The notes below the pieces were generated by a model. The model was given only the letters and a program-made list of their open reading frames with translations. It was not told the DNA's origin and searched no databases. A DNA stretch of 64,000 bases from Hominifimenecus microfluidus (GTDB taxonomy: Bacteria; Bacillota; Clostridia; Lachnospirales; Lachnospiraceae), in assembly GCA_020687485.1 (NCBI GenBank), contig JAJEQR010000004.1:51576-115575 (forward strand). The letters run 5' to 3'. The first letter of the stretch is position 1. Each line of letters opens with the position of its first letter. A program made the position numbers and the translations under genes. This document shows, piece by piece, positions 17,428-24,863 of the stretch.

Positions 17428-17550
17428 CGGAGATGAGGGAGTAGTTGGCGCATAAGCGGAATAAGGTCAACATACTGGCGATTGCCTGGCTTTATTTGGA
17501 ATAATGAGACTTGTCTGTAGTTTTTATGCTGCAGACAGGTCTTTTTTTGC
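17428..17550 (+). ncRNA. yybP-ykoY-type (Mn2+) riboswitch with terminator
   Basis: The leader contains GAGGGAGTAG, then GGTCAACATACT, GGCTTTATTTGG and AATGAGACTTG. These match the conserved blocks of the yybP-ykoY manganese riboswitch (GGGGAGUAG, GUCAACAUACU and the GAGAC strand). AGACTTGTCTG (17507-17517) also pairs with CAGACAGGTCT (17532-17542) to form a terminator before seven Ts, which fits ligand-controlled read-through. The gene downstream is mntP, a standard target. The call was made by eye and a covariance-model search should confirm it. Confidence 0.75.
17507..17548 (+). terminator. Riboswitch-controlled terminator before mntP
   Basis: AGACTTGTCTG and CAGACAGGTCT pair (one G-U) around a 14-base loop, followed by TTTTTTT. 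The left strand overlaps the last conserved block of the riboswitch, so the two folds exclude each other. Confidence 0.8.
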
Positions 17551-17573
17551 AACTATTCAGAGCCAGGCGGATT
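17549..17573. repeat. Palindromic repeat, partial left-end copy
   Basis: GCAACTATTCAGAGCCAGGC and the next bases GGATTT match the left end of the element at 10537 with two changes. It sits between the riboswitch terminator and mntP, so it would be part of the read-through mRNA. Confidence 0.6.
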
Positions 17574-17656
17574 TTGATTAAATGCTGCAGGAATCCGATC
17601 ATATGCAGGTCTTTCCGATAAGCTCCCGTCATAGAAAAGAAGAGGAGAAGAAGAGT

Positions 17657-18211
17657 ATGGGTATCTTAGAACTGTTTCTGATTGCGGTGGGGCTTTCCAT
17701 GGATGCCTTTGCAGTTTCGATCTGTAAGGGACTTGCCATGCGGACCATGAACTGGAAGAATGCCTGGAAGGCAGGACTTTACTTCGGCGGCTTTCAGACG
17801 CTGATGCCGATGATCGGCTATCTTCTGGGCAGTGGTTTCCGGGATAAGATCACGAAGATCGATCACTGGATCGCATTTGTGCTGCTGGTTGTGATCGGCC
17901 TGAACATGATAAAAGAATCCAGGGAAGAGGACAGTGATGCAAACGATTCCTTTGATGTAAAGACAATGCTGCTGTTGGCGGTGGCAACCAGCATCGATGC
18001 CCTTGCTGTTGGTGTCAGCTTTGCTTTCCTGCAGGTAAATATTGTGGCGGCTGTCTGTTTCATTGGCTGCATCACCTTTGCCTTTGGTGTGGCCGGAGTG
18101 AAGATCGGCAATGTATTCGGAACCCGCTATAAAAGCCGCGCGGAGCTTGCCGGAGGATGTATCCTTATTCTCATGGGCGTGAAGATCCTGATCGAGCATC
18201 TAATGGGATGA
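17657..18211 (+). CDS. mntP: Manganese efflux pump MntP
   Basis: This 184-residue protein has six predicted membrane spans in two repeats. Each repeat has the family motif with acidic residues in the membrane: [14 protein letters not shown] near the start and [13 protein letters not shown] in the second half. MntP exports Mn2+ and protects against manganese excess. The ATG at 17657 was chosen since the family starts with this exact [14 protein letters not shown] segment and GAGGAGAAG lies just upstream; the frame is open further upstream but does not match the family. It is preceded by a probable Mn2+ riboswitch, which fits its role. Confidence 0.95.
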   Translation: MGILELFLIAVGLSMDAFAVSICKGLAMRTMNWKNAWKAGLYFGGFQTLMPMIGYLLGSGFRDKITKIDHWIAFVLLVVIGLNMIKESREEDSDANDSFDVKTMLLLAVATSIDALAVGVSFAFLQVNIVAAVCFIGCITFAFGVAGVKIGNVFGTRYKSRAELAGGCILILMGVKILIEHLMG

Positions 18212-18229
18212 TGTTATCGTCACGGGAGT

Positions 18230-18434
18230 GAACTGCCCGTTCGAATAAAAATCACAACCATTTAGCAGAATATCAATGAAAAGACACACAAATAAAATGA
18301 ATAAAGCAGGAAGACAAAAAAATAAGGAAAACAGGAGGCGAAAAGAGAACAGAAGTCAGAATACAACATAAAAACAGAACAAAATGTCATATCAGAGGAG
18401 AAATAAAAAAATACAAAAAAATAAGAAAAAGTGA
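18230..18434. other. A-rich, T-poor intergenic stretch upstream of a strong promoter
   Basis: About 200 bases are dominated by A on the plus strand with long A tracts, right up to the -35 box at 18435. The A tracts next to the -35 could act as an UP element. A 77-codon Phe/Tyr/Ser-rich open frame on the other strand has no ribosome binding site and is attributed to composition. Confidence 0.5.
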
Positions 18435-18463
18435 TTGACAAAATTGGGCGAATGAGGTATACT
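18435..18463 (+). promoter_or_regulatory. Strong sigma-A promoter without a following gene
   Basis: TTGACA (18435-18440), a 17-bp spacer and TATACT (18458-18463) follow A-tract DNA. No protein gene starts within 540 bases, and the next gene has its own promoter at 18954. Confidence 0.8.
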
Positions 18464-18469
18464 TTAACC

Positions 18470-18860
18470 ATCAAAAGAAACGAAACACAAAACAAAAAGT
18501 CATGACTGAATAGTTTCTTTCTCGATACTGCAGTGATAATCTAAAAGAGGAGGTACAGACCACCTGGCATTTTAAACTTATCCGGTGAAATTCCGGATTG
18601 TAAGATAAGATGTTTCTAAGTACTTAACCTGTAATAGTTCGGATGAAAAAAGAAGCACTGCCGTTACCGGAGAAAGATTTTCAGCGGCGATACAGCAGAC
18701 AACATCCGAACGGTTGCCCCCCAAGACAAAGAATTACAGAAAGGAAAATGGAACAACGACAACTGAATAAGGGAGCTTTAACATAAGGAGGTATAGTCCA
18801 TTGGATAGTGAAGTTTAGAAGCGGATATCGATTCCAGGTAAGAAATCGATATCCGCTTCC
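18470..18860 (+). ncRNA. Candidate stand-alone structured RNA of unknown class
   Basis: A transcript from the promoter at 18435 would contain several strong local folds. GTTCGGATG (18637-18645) pairs with CATCCGAAC (18703-18711) and encloses further GC-rich stems. CCGG-TGAAATT-CCGG lies inside a CTTATC/GATAAG stem. It ends near a perfect 16-bp hairpin (18818-18859). The motif GGAGGTAYAG occurs twice (18551 and 18788) about 237 bases apart. No open frame of useful length is present apart from a 12-codon one at 18748. It does not match the tmRNA, RNase P, SRP or 6S patterns I know by eye. It could also be a long leader of the AEC gene. Confidence 0.45.
18818..18859 (+). terminator. Perfect 16-bp hairpin, possible terminator
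   Basis: GAAGCGGATATCGATT and AATCGATATCCGCTTC pair perfectly around a 10-base loop. The following CTTGTTGTG is only moderately U-rich, so termination is uncertain. Confidence 0.5.
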
Positions 18861-18953
18861 TTGTTGTGTAAAAAAGTTTTGACGTCTGCCTGCGCTCATA
18901 AAACCGCCGTTCCTCTCGCCTATCCATCTGCTTGGAAATTTCGTTATAGGATA

Positions 18954-18982
18954 TTGGCAATTATATGAAAATAAGTTATACT
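18954..18982 (+). promoter_or_regulatory. Promoter of the AEC transporter gene
   Basis: TTGGCA (18954-18959), a 17-bp spacer and TATACT (18977-18982) lie 27 bases before the ATG, downstream of the candidate RNA. Confidence 0.7.
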
Positions 18983-19008
18983 GAAGCATTAGGACAGGAG
19001 GAAAACAT

Positions 19009-19953
19009 ATGAATACGTTTGGCATTATTATGGGGCAGATCGAGCTGTTCGTGGTTCTGATCCTGGTTGGAATCCTTGCAGTGAAGACAAAAATTCTGAA
19101 TCAGGAAGCGCTGGGGTACTTCTCGAAATATCTGATGCGGATCGCGATTCCGGTAATGATCTTCACGAATACGATTCACGGGGCAACCCGGGCGGAGCTG
19201 CTGAGCTCAATTCCGGTGCTGCTGGTAGCAGCGGTGACGTTTGTGGGGCTGTCGCTCCTGGCGTGGGTCATGTCCGGACTCTTGAAGCTGCAGGGCAATG
19301 AGCGGCAGATCTACCGTGCGGCCAGTACTTTCGGCAATATCGGTTTCATGGGAATCCCGCTGGTAGCGGCGCTCTTTCCGGAGACCGGCATGCTTTATAT
19401 TGCGCTGTTCACAATCGTGGATCAGAGCACGCTGTGGACGCTTGGCATGTCGCTTACGCAGCCAGCAGGAGCGAAGAAGGAGAAGTTGTCCGTACCGGCG
19501 CTTCTGAAGAAGATGATCAATCCGGCGATGGTGGGAATTCTGCTCTCCATTCTTTTCGTGCTTCTGGACATCTCTCTGCCAGAGGTTGTGGATAAAGCGC
19601 TGACCAGCATTGCAGGAACAAGTTCACCGCTGTCCATGATCTATATCGGCGGTCTGTTCTGCTATACGGATCTCGCAAAATATCTGAAGAAGAAAGAGTT
19701 CTATATCATGACTGTGACGAAGATGGTTCTCTTCCCGGTTGTGTTCTATTTGATACTGAAGCAACTTCCAATCTCCCGTGAGATTATCATCACGATCACG
19801 GTTCTGTCCGCGCTTCCGGAGATGTCTACGATCCCGATGTTCGCGGATGCGAACGGTTCTGACGGCGAGTACGCGATCGGCGCTCTCATGGTGACAACAA
19901 TGCTGTCTATTCTGACACTTCCTCTGATCGGATATCTGGTGCAGGTGCTGTAA
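19009..19953 (+). CDS. AEC (auxin efflux carrier) family transporter
   Basis: This 314-residue membrane protein has about ten spans in two five-span halves, starting at the very N-terminus (FGIIMGQIELFVVLILVGIL). The conserved AEC segments are ASTFGNIGFMGIPLVAALFPE and, near the end, VLSALPEMSTIPMFADANG. Bacterial members are secondary transporters of malate, malonate or other small organic anions, and the substrate cannot be fixed from sequence. GACAGGAGG precedes the ATG. It is convergent with the two-component operon that follows 15 bases downstream, with no obvious terminator between them. Whether the RNA upstream influences it is unknown. Confidence 0.9.
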   Translation: MNTFGIIMGQIELFVVLILVGILAVKTKILNQEALGYFSKYLMRIAIPVMIFTNTIHGATRAELLSSIPVLLVAAVTFVGLSLLAWVMSGLLKLQGNERQIYRAASTFGNIGFMGIPLVAALFPETGMLYIALFTIVDQSTLWTLGMSLTQPAGAKKEKLSVPALLKKMINPAMVGILLSILFVLLDISLPEVVDKALTSIAGTSSPLSMIYIGGLFCYTDLAKYLKKKEFYIMTVTKMVLFPVVFYLILKQLPISREIIITITVLSALPEMSTIPMFADANGSDGEYAIGALMVTTMLSILTLPLIGYLVQVL

Positions 19954-19968
19954 AAATATCAGCGGGAG

Positions 19969-21777
19969 CTATTGCGAGTCTATCCGGGCATCCGTAAGCG
20001 GAATCGTTAAGGTGATACGAACCCCGCCTTCCGAATTTGCAGTCAGCCTCATCTGCGTTTCTTCTCCGAAGTAGATTCGCAGGCGATGCAATACATTTTT
20101 TAAGCCGATTCCGCTGTCTCCGGAAAGTTCCGAAGATGTAGGATTCATAAGTGCAAGGTTCAGCTGATTGATTTTTTCTTCCGGGCAGGAATCTCCGTTA
20201 TTTTCTGTGATAATAATAAGATTATTATCATGGATTTGCGCGGAAAGATAGAAATAGCTGTTTTCTTTGCGGCACACATTTCCATGCTTATAGGCGTTTC
20301 CGGCTAACGGCTGCAGAATCATCTTGGGAACCAGAATATCTGCAGCTTCCGGCTGGAGTTCTGCCTCATAATGGAGTTCATGAGCAAAGCGCACATTTTG
20401 CAGAGCAATATAAGTCTTTACATGCTCAAACTCCTTTTGCAGAGGCACTGTGTTTTGCTGCAGATTCATGCTGTATTGCATCATTCCACCGAGTTGTGTA
20501 ATATAGCGAAATGTTTCCTTGTCCCCGTGCTGGAGGGCTACGGAAGCAATGCTTTGCAGTGAATTATACAGAAAATGAGGGTTGATTTGTGCCTGCAGCA
20601 TTTTGGCCTCAGCAGTTCGGTAAGCCTGATTCAGATTTTCCTGACGGGAGAACATTTCCTGCAGCGCCAGGAAGCTTTGTTCGGTATGAATTGCAAGATG
20701 TCCGATCTCATCATCTCTGTCATAATGCACATAGTCTTTAAGACGGCAGGGGGAATCAGGATGAAGCCCCTGCTTTTCCATAGCGGTTACATAGGAATCC
20801 AGATCATGAAGCGGCTGAGACACCTGATGAACCAGACTTGTGATCAGGAGGCAGCTGAAGAGAAATGCGAACATCATAAGCAGGATATTATTAGTGAAAA
20901 CCTGATTGGCTTCTGAAAAAATATCATCATAGGAAATCATTTGAACCAGATGAAAGTTTAGATCTTCCAGCTGAGCATCTCCGACAAAGGCAATCCCGGA
21001 AAAATCGTTGAGCTTAATGTCAGACCATCCATTGGATTCACAATTTTCCATGATGGTATTAATCTGCTGCTGCGTTAATGGGAAACCATTCGTGAAAATA
21101 ATCTCTCCCGGATCCTGGATCAGATAAAAAATAGAGTTGGCATCGTTTTCTTCGCCGAACAGATAGTTTCGGAGCGCGGTTACTTCCACATCAAAACTGA
21201 TGGTAGCAAGAGGTTTGACATGTGCATAGTCGTAGAGTCTTTTGTGAAAAGAATAGATGGATCGTCCGGAAGTGCGAATGGAGAATCCATAGCTGGAAGA
21301 TAAAAGTGGTCCTTCTCCCCAGACTTTGTCACGGGGAATGGTATAGGGCATCTTAATATGATAACGACTGGTTCCGTAAGAACTTGCTTTTTCACTGACG
21401 AGATAGCCAAGACCGGAGGAGTAGTTATCCAGATAGATCTGATAAAGATCTGTGCCTGGCGACATGGAACGCAGTGATTTCAGAAAAAGAAAAATCCGGT
21501 AACTGTTGGTAGAATCCGGCTCTTCAATCTGAATCTGTTTATATACGTCAGCGTTGCTGTAAAGATTGTTAGAGAGCTGCTGGATTCTTTGCAGATAGAC
21601 ATCAAAAAGAGAGGTCTTGATTTCAAGCGCCTCATTTTGCATACGAATTGCATTATTGATGATATTATTTCTGGTAGAAAATTGTGTTGAAACAGCAACA
21701 ATTAAAAATGTCACAAGCATAGTAACAACAAGCAGGGAAATCAGACGCTGCTGAAATCCGACTTTTCTTAATTTCAT
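19969..21777 (-). CDS. YesM-type sensor histidine kinase
   Basis: This 602-residue sensor has a first membrane span at about 10-32, an extracellular sensory region of roughly 250 residues, a second span near 290-310 and a HAMP linker. A His-kinase domain of the YesM/LytS class follows, with NPHFLYNSLQSIASVALQHG carrying the phospho-acceptor His, and an HATPase domain with QPLAGNAYKHG and GDSGIGLKNVLHRL. It works with the AraC-type regulator encoded just upstream, and their coding regions overlap in ATGA (21774-21777). Systems of this class usually respond to extracellular carbohydrates or organic acids. The adjacent divergent transporter suggests that its substrate is the signal or target. 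Confidence 0.92.
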   Translation of the reverse strand: MKLRKVGFQQRLISLLVVTMLVTFLIVAVSTQFSTRNNIINNAIRMQNEALEIKTSLFDVYLQRIQQLSNNLYSNADVYKQIQIEEPDSTNSYRIFLFLKSLRSMSPGTDLYQIYLDNYSSGLGYLVSEKASSYGTSRYHIKMPYTIPRDKVWGEGPLLSSSYGFSIRTSGRSIYSFHKRLYDYAHVKPLATISFDVEVTALRNYLFGEENDANSIFYLIQDPGEIIFTNGFPLTQQQINTIMENCESNGWSDIKLNDFSGIAFVGDAQLEDLNFHLVQMISYDDIFSEANQVFTNNILLMMFAFLFSCLLITSLVHQVSQPLHDLDSYVTAMEKQGLHPDSPCRLKDYVHYDRDDEIGHLAIHTEQSFLALQEMFSRQENLNQAYRTAEAKMLQAQINPHFLYNSLQSIASVALQHGDKETFRYITQLGGMMQYSMNLQQNTVPLQKEFEHVKTYIALQNVRFAHELHYEAELQPEAADILVPKMILQPLAGNAYKHGNVCRKENSYFYLSAQIHDNNLIIITENNGDSCPEEKINQLNLALMNPTSSELSGDSGIGLKNVLHRLRIYFGEETQMRLTANSEGGVRITLTIPLTDARIDSQ

Positions 21778-22913
21778 AGAGAATCCCCGCTTTCTTTTCG
21801 GTATTCTGCAGGTGAGCATCCAGTGACACGCCGGAATACGCGACTGAAATACTTGGGATCGGGAATGCCAACCTGCAAGGCAATCTCGGCAATTGAAGAA
21901 GAATGATCTTTCATAAGAACGATAGCCTTGTTAATACGGATTTCCGTGAGAAAATTGATTAATCCGTTGTGATAACGTTTCTTGAAACTGCGCGAAAGAT
22001 AAGACAGACTCAGCCCAAAGTGTTCGGCCAGATAATCCAGCGACAGGTCTTCCGCGTAATGTTCCAGAATGTATTGATGAATCTGTTCGAGCGTATCAGT
22101 TCCACAGGAGAGGAGCACCATTCGTTTGGTGGAAATATACGCGTCATCCCAGTCTTTGGGGAGAACACAGATGCTGCTGAATGCAGAAGGCAGCGAAACA
22201 GAAAATTTCTCTTCCAACCGGAGGATCAGCTGTTGTACGCGATCGACGGGCGAGTAGTCATATGCAGGCAAAAGAACTACGATTATATTTTTACTGCGAA
22301 GAGCTGCGATTCCGATATTTTCACGATAAAGATACTGGTGAAGAAACTCGGCAACCGGCTCAAGCGCCGTGTCTTCTTCCTGAGAGAAAAGAATTCCAAG
22401 ATGGAAAAGCTCAGTATCCGCCAGAAACGGTACAGCAGTCAGCAGGCTGTGCCAGTATTCATTGGAACGCCCTTCCTGCAGATAGCGGGAAAATAGGATA
22501 TGGGATTTATCGCTCTGGGACTCGCTGCGCAGGTTTTTCTCATAGTTATACTGTGTAACGGCTTTTTCTACGGCATCATTCAGCCCTTCTTCTGTAAGCG
22601 GCTTCAGTAAATAATCTACACAGCCAAGACCGACTGCTTTCTGAGCATAAGAAAAATCGCTGTACGCGGAAATCAGTATGCTTTTCAGATCCGGATTCTT
22701 CTCACGTGCTTTTTCAATAAGTGTGAGTCCGTCCATCTGAGGCATCCGAATATCTGACAGAAGGATGGCCGGCTGTTCCCGTTCTATGATCTCAAGCGCC
22801 TCTGTGGCATCCATACATTCGAATAATTGGTGAATATGATATTTTTCCCAGTCTACCAGCAGACGGGCAACAGCAAGTACATGTGGTTCATCGTCAACAA
22901 TTATAGCTTTCAT
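21774..22913 (-). CDS. YesN-type response regulator with AraC DNA-binding domain
   Basis: This 379-residue protein joins a receiver domain (about 1-120; VDDE, phospho-Asp in LLSDIRMPQMDG and Lys in YLLKPLTEEG) to an uncharacterised middle part and a C-terminal AraC/XylS domain (about 275-375) with two helix-turn-helix motifs (LSLDYLAEHFGLSLSYLSRSF and IAEIALQVGIPDPKYFSRVF). AAGGAG precedes the ATG at 22913. It is divergent from the tctCBA-like operon 200 bases away and is the likely activator of that operon. An 8-bp perfect inverted repeat lies 19 bases before its start. Confidence 0.92.
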   Translation of the reverse strand: MKAIIVDDEPHVLAVARLLVDWEKYHIHQLFECMDATEALEIIEREQPAILLSDIRMPQMDGLTLIEKAREKNPDLKSILISAYSDFSYAQKAVGLGCVDYLLKPLTEEGLNDAVEKAVTQYNYEKNLRSESQSDKSHILFSRYLQEGRSNEYWHSLLTAVPFLADTELFHLGILFSQEEDTALEPVAEFLHQYLYRENIGIAALRSKNIIVVLLPAYDYSPVDRVQQLILRLEEKFSVSLPSAFSSICVLPKDWDDAYISTKRMVLLSCGTDTLEQIHQYILEHYAEDLSLDYLAEHFGLSLSYLSRSFKKRYHNGLINFLTEIRINKAIVLMKDHSSSIAEIALQVGIPDPKYFSRVFRRVTGCSPAEYRKESGDSL

Positions 22914-22931
22914 CTTTTGTACTCCTTTGCA

Positions 22932-22958
22932 TTTCAGGTCAAAAATGTCCACCTGAAA
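22932..22958. promoter_or_regulatory. Inverted repeat in the two-component/TTT divergent region
   Basis: TTTCAGGT (22932-22939) and ACCTGAAA (22951-22958) are exact reverse complements 11 bases apart. It sits directly upstream of the regulator's ribosome binding site, so it could be an operator or a 5'-leader hairpin. Confidence 0.5.
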
Positions 22959-23113
22959 CGGATAAAAAATTAAGTTTATAATTAAAACAAAAAATGTTAT
23001 CCTTACGTTACTGGCAGGGGCAAGGTTAGATAAATCGGTTAATAACTATTATAAACAAAATAACTTTGAAAATGCAATAGGTCTTTAGGAAAATATGTGA
23101 AGGAGGAAACAAC

Positions 23114-24199
23114 ATGAAGAAAAAAACGATGGCAATGGTCTTAGCGGGAGCTCTTGCCGTATCCGCAATGGCAGGATGCGGCAATTCGAGCTCGTCGTCA
23201 ACAACAGCAGCGGCAGGTGATAAGACGGCAGAAACGACAGCAGAAACGACAGCAGCCGATAGCCAGGGCGGTACAGCGGCAGCAAGTGAAGCGTCTAAGA
23301 CTGATTATCCGACACAGAACGTAAACGGTATCGTTCAGTGGGGAGAAGGCGGAGGAACCGATTCCCTGATGCGTCCTCTGGCAACTCTGGCGCAGGATAA
23401 GCTGGGACAGAGCATTGTCGTTCAGAATATGACCGGCGGTACAGGGTCCATTGCGACTCAGTATGTATATGATCAGAATGCTGACGGCTATAACCTGCTG
23501 ATGGGAGCAGAGAATCCTTCTCTGTATGATGCTCTGGATATTCTGGATCTGACGTATGAGGATTTTGAATGTGTACTTCTTATCGGTGATGAGACGGTTG
23601 GCGTGGCTGTCGGTAAGAATTCTCCATATACCTCTCTGAAGGAAATTTGCGATGCGGCAAATTCCGGAACTGATATCACGATAGCAACTACAGGTACTGG
23701 CGGACTCCCCTGGGAAGTAAGCGCACTGGTTACCAGTATTACCGGCGCAAGCTTTACGCAGGTTCAGTATGACTCCGATGCTTCTGCCAAAGTAGCTGTT
23801 CTTGGCGGAGAGTGTGATTTTACGATCTGTAAGGTGCAGAGCTGTATTGAAGAGTATAAGAGCGGAGATCTGAAGATGCTCTGTATGCTTGCAACCGAAC
23901 CGGTAGAGCAGATGGCGGATGTTCCGCTGATTACCGCTGAATATCCGGAGTTCTCGGATTATCTCCCCTGGGGCCCCTTCTATGGTGTCTTTGTGAAGCA
24001 GGGAACCGATGCTTCTGTAGTAGAAACCTTATCGGCGGCGTTTGTGGAAGCTTTCAATGATCCAAGCTACCAGGATGTTCTGAAAAACTACAACATTAAT
24101 CCGATGGGATATACCGGACAGGATGCGAAGGATTACCTGCAGAACTGGAGAACCAATACAGTAGAAGCTCTGACGAAGGCGGGAGCTGTTACTCCGTAA
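23114..24199 (+). CDS. Tripartite tricarboxylate transporter substrate-binding lipoprotein (TctC-like)
   Basis: This 361-residue protein has a lipoprotein signal with lipobox AMAGC (Cys22) and a Ser/Thr/Ala-rich linker to about residue 65. A Bug/TctC solute-binding fold follows, recognisable by GGGTDSLMRPLATLAQ, NMTGGTGSIATQYV and TGTGGLPWEVSAL. Bug proteins bind carboxylates such as citrate or tartrate with a pair of water-bridged loops and deliver them to TctAB. Gram-positives anchor the receptor as a lipoprotein, as here. AAGGAGG precedes the ATG. It is first of three genes, separated from tctB by an intercistronic hairpin that may raise receptor level over the membrane parts. Confidence 0.92.
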   Translation: MKKKTMAMVLAGALAVSAMAGCGNSSSSSTTAAAGDKTAETTAETTAADSQGGTAAASEASKTDYPTQNVNGIVQWGEGGGTDSLMRPLATLAQDKLGQSIVVQNMTGGTGSIATQYVYDQNADGYNLLMGAENPSLYDALDILDLTYEDFECVLLIGDETVGVAVGKNSPYTSLKEICDAANSGTDITIATTGTGGLPWEVSALVTSITGASFTQVQYDSDASAKVAVLGGECDFTICKVQSCIEEYKSGDLKMLCMLATEPVEQMADVPLITAEYPEFSDYLPWGPFYGVFVKQGTDASVVETLSAAFVEAFNDPSYQDVLKNYNINPMGYTGQDAKDYLQNWRTNTVEALTKAGAVTP

Positions 24200-24213
24200 A
24201 CTTGAATGTTGCA

Positions 24214-24259
24214 GATGGGGCTCCCTGTTGTCGGAAAAACCGGCGGCAGGCAGCCCCAT
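24214..24259 (+). terminator. Intercistronic hairpin between tctC-like and tctB-like genes
   Basis: ATGGGGCTCCCTG and CAGGCAGCCCCAT pair with one bulge around GTCGG-AAAA-CCGGC, then TTATTATCTT. It probably acts as a partial terminator or 3'-end stabiliser of the receptor mRNA. Confidence 0.6.
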
Positions 24260-24290
24260 TATTATCTTACAGTAATAAGGAGGCTTATCT

Positions 24291-24845
24291 ATGTCATATC
24301 CAAAGAAAAATACAGATCCTTCGCCGGAAGAAAAGCCGTTTCGGTCCGGTGAAAAAGGATTTGCTGTTTTCTGGCTTCTATTTGGCGGCTATTTCTTCTA
24401 TCAGTCTATGAAACTGTATCAAAAATATCCCGGTCTGGATTCCTGCGCGGCAGTTCCGCTTTTTGTGACGGGAGTCATCGTGGTGTGCGCACTGATTATA
24501 CTTCTGATCGATAGAAAAAAACCGTCGGAATCTTCCGGAAAAGCAGCAGGAGAAGTATTCAAGGCAACACTTCATACGATGTTTCCGCTGGATGTACTTG
24601 TCACGGTTCTTTTAATTCTGTTATATTGCGTTGCGCTGAACCTCAGGCTTGGATTTTATCCTTCCACCAGTATCTTTCTGTGGGTGGCAATGACATGGTT
24701 TATGCGAAAGAATTATCTGGCGGCCGGTAGAATTGATCAAAAAGTGCTGGTAAGGACGGCAGGAAAAAACCTGATATGGACAGCACTTGCAATTATCTTT
24801 ATTCTGATTGTATTCACCTACCTGTTTAAGGTAGTGCTGCCGTAG
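24291..24845 (+). CDS. Tripartite tricarboxylate transporter small membrane protein (TctB-like)
   Basis: This 184-residue protein has four predicted membrane spans (near residues 24-42, 58-75, 100-118 and 158-180) separated by charged loops, which is the plan of TctB, the small subunit of the TTT carriers. Sequence conservation in this family is low, so the call rests on size, topology and position between the tctC- and tctA-like genes. AAGGAGG lies 8 bases before the ATG. The TctA-like gene begins 18 bases after its stop. Confidence 0.85.
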   Translation: MSYPKKNTDPSPEEKPFRSGEKGFAVFWLLFGGYFFYQSMKLYQKYPGLDSCAAVPLFVTGVIVVCALIILLIDRKKPSESSGKAAGEVFKATLHTMFPLDVLVTVLLILLYCVALNLRLGFYPSTSIFLWVAMTWFMRKNYLAAGRIDQKVLVRTAGKNLIWTALAIIFILIVFTYLFKVVLP

Positions 24846-24863
24846 AAAGGAGTATCCGGTTAT

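Noticed and set aside
18262..18495. A 77-codon hydrophobic minus-strand frame that could be a type I toxin.
   Set aside because: It lacks a ribosome site and its Phe/Ser/Tyr richness follows from the A-rich plus strand.
18560..18720. Possible cobalamin riboswitch, because CCGGTGAAATTCCGG resembles one conserved loop.
   Set aside because: The other required blocks (CCCGC-ACTGT, GGGAAGG and the B12 box) are absent.
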